From NCBI GenBank assembly GCA_903930165.1, contig CAIYXO010000224.1, positions 1 through 5,924 of the forward strand: DNA of 5,924 nt, read 5' to 3'. Positions 5,891 through 5,924 of this stretch are shown here, piece after piece (within the stretch, counting starts at the first letter, position 1; each line of letters starts with the position of its first letter). Position numbers and translations under genes: made by a program. This DNA is from an uncultured Verrucomicrobiota bacterium (lineage in GTDB: Bacteria; Verrucomicrobiota; Verrucomicrobiia; Limisphaerales; UBA9464). The notes under the pieces were generated by a model. It was not told the DNA's origin. It did no database searches and saw nothing but the letters and a program-made list of their open reading frames with translations.

Positions 5891-5921
5891 CCAGAAGCGG
5901 ACTGTTTTTGTCCGCTTTTGG
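5891..5921. other. Long stem-loop upstream of ygiQ
   Basis: CCAGAAGCGGAC (5891-5902) pairs with GTCCGCTTTTGG (5910-5921): 12 pairs with one G-U, the inner eight perfect, around the loop TGTTTTT. It lies 41-71 bases before the ygiQ start. It could be the terminator of a gene beyond the right edge, a bidirectional terminator, an operator for ygiQ or a dispersed palindromic repeat; the short T-run is largely within the stem, so terminator is not certain. Confidence 0.5.
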
Positions 5922-5924
5922 AAA

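Noticed and set aside
2045..5897. 12-base match AGCAACCAGAAG at 2045-2056 and 5886-5897
   Set aside because: A 12-base match between two places in 5.9 kb is expected by chance, and the flanks do not match.

Overview
The window is GC-rich bacterial chromosome with five protein-coding genes: four on the plus strand (one cut by the left edge) and one on the minus strand. Nothing in it looks like a transposon, phage, CRISPR array, rRNA or tRNA. A GC-rich bacterium carrying a bacterial SUI1/eIF1-like protein, a YgiQ-family radical SAM protein and a MamK-like actin would fit the Planctomycetes-Verrucomicrobia group, with Verrucomicrobiota my best guess. That placement is inference from gene content and style, not from a marker gene.

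Layout. 1-1155 (+) is the C-terminal part of a 12-helix MFS transporter whose start lies left of the window. 1156-1507 is a 352-base gap. It begins with a short GC-rich element that recurs, as a related copy, just after the stop codon of the last gene, and it continues with a run of inverted repeats. 1508-2026 (+) is an unrecognised 172-residue protein: a helical body, a Pro/Ala/Ser-rich linker and a short C-terminal motif. After 97 bases comes 2124-3293 (+), a bacterial actin with a complete nucleotide-binding site that most resembles MamK, the magnetosome filament protein. A strong intrinsic terminator at 3348-3390 closes this unit. 3480-3818 (+) is a SUI1/YciH-type protein. 4036-5850 (-) is a full-length YgiQ-type radical SAM protein convergent with it. 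A long perfect-looking hairpin lies at the right edge upstream of ygiQ.

The part most likely to be biologically new is 1281-3390: a two-gene locus with a leader rich in dyads, a small protein built like an adaptor with a terminal peptide motif, and a MamK-like actin, ended by its own terminator. This layout invites the hypothesis of a dedicated filament system (cargo positioning, organelle or compartment alignment, or DNA partitioning). No magnetosome genes are visible here, so a magnetosome role is not supported. The remaining genes are housekeeping or transport functions with no evident connection to it.
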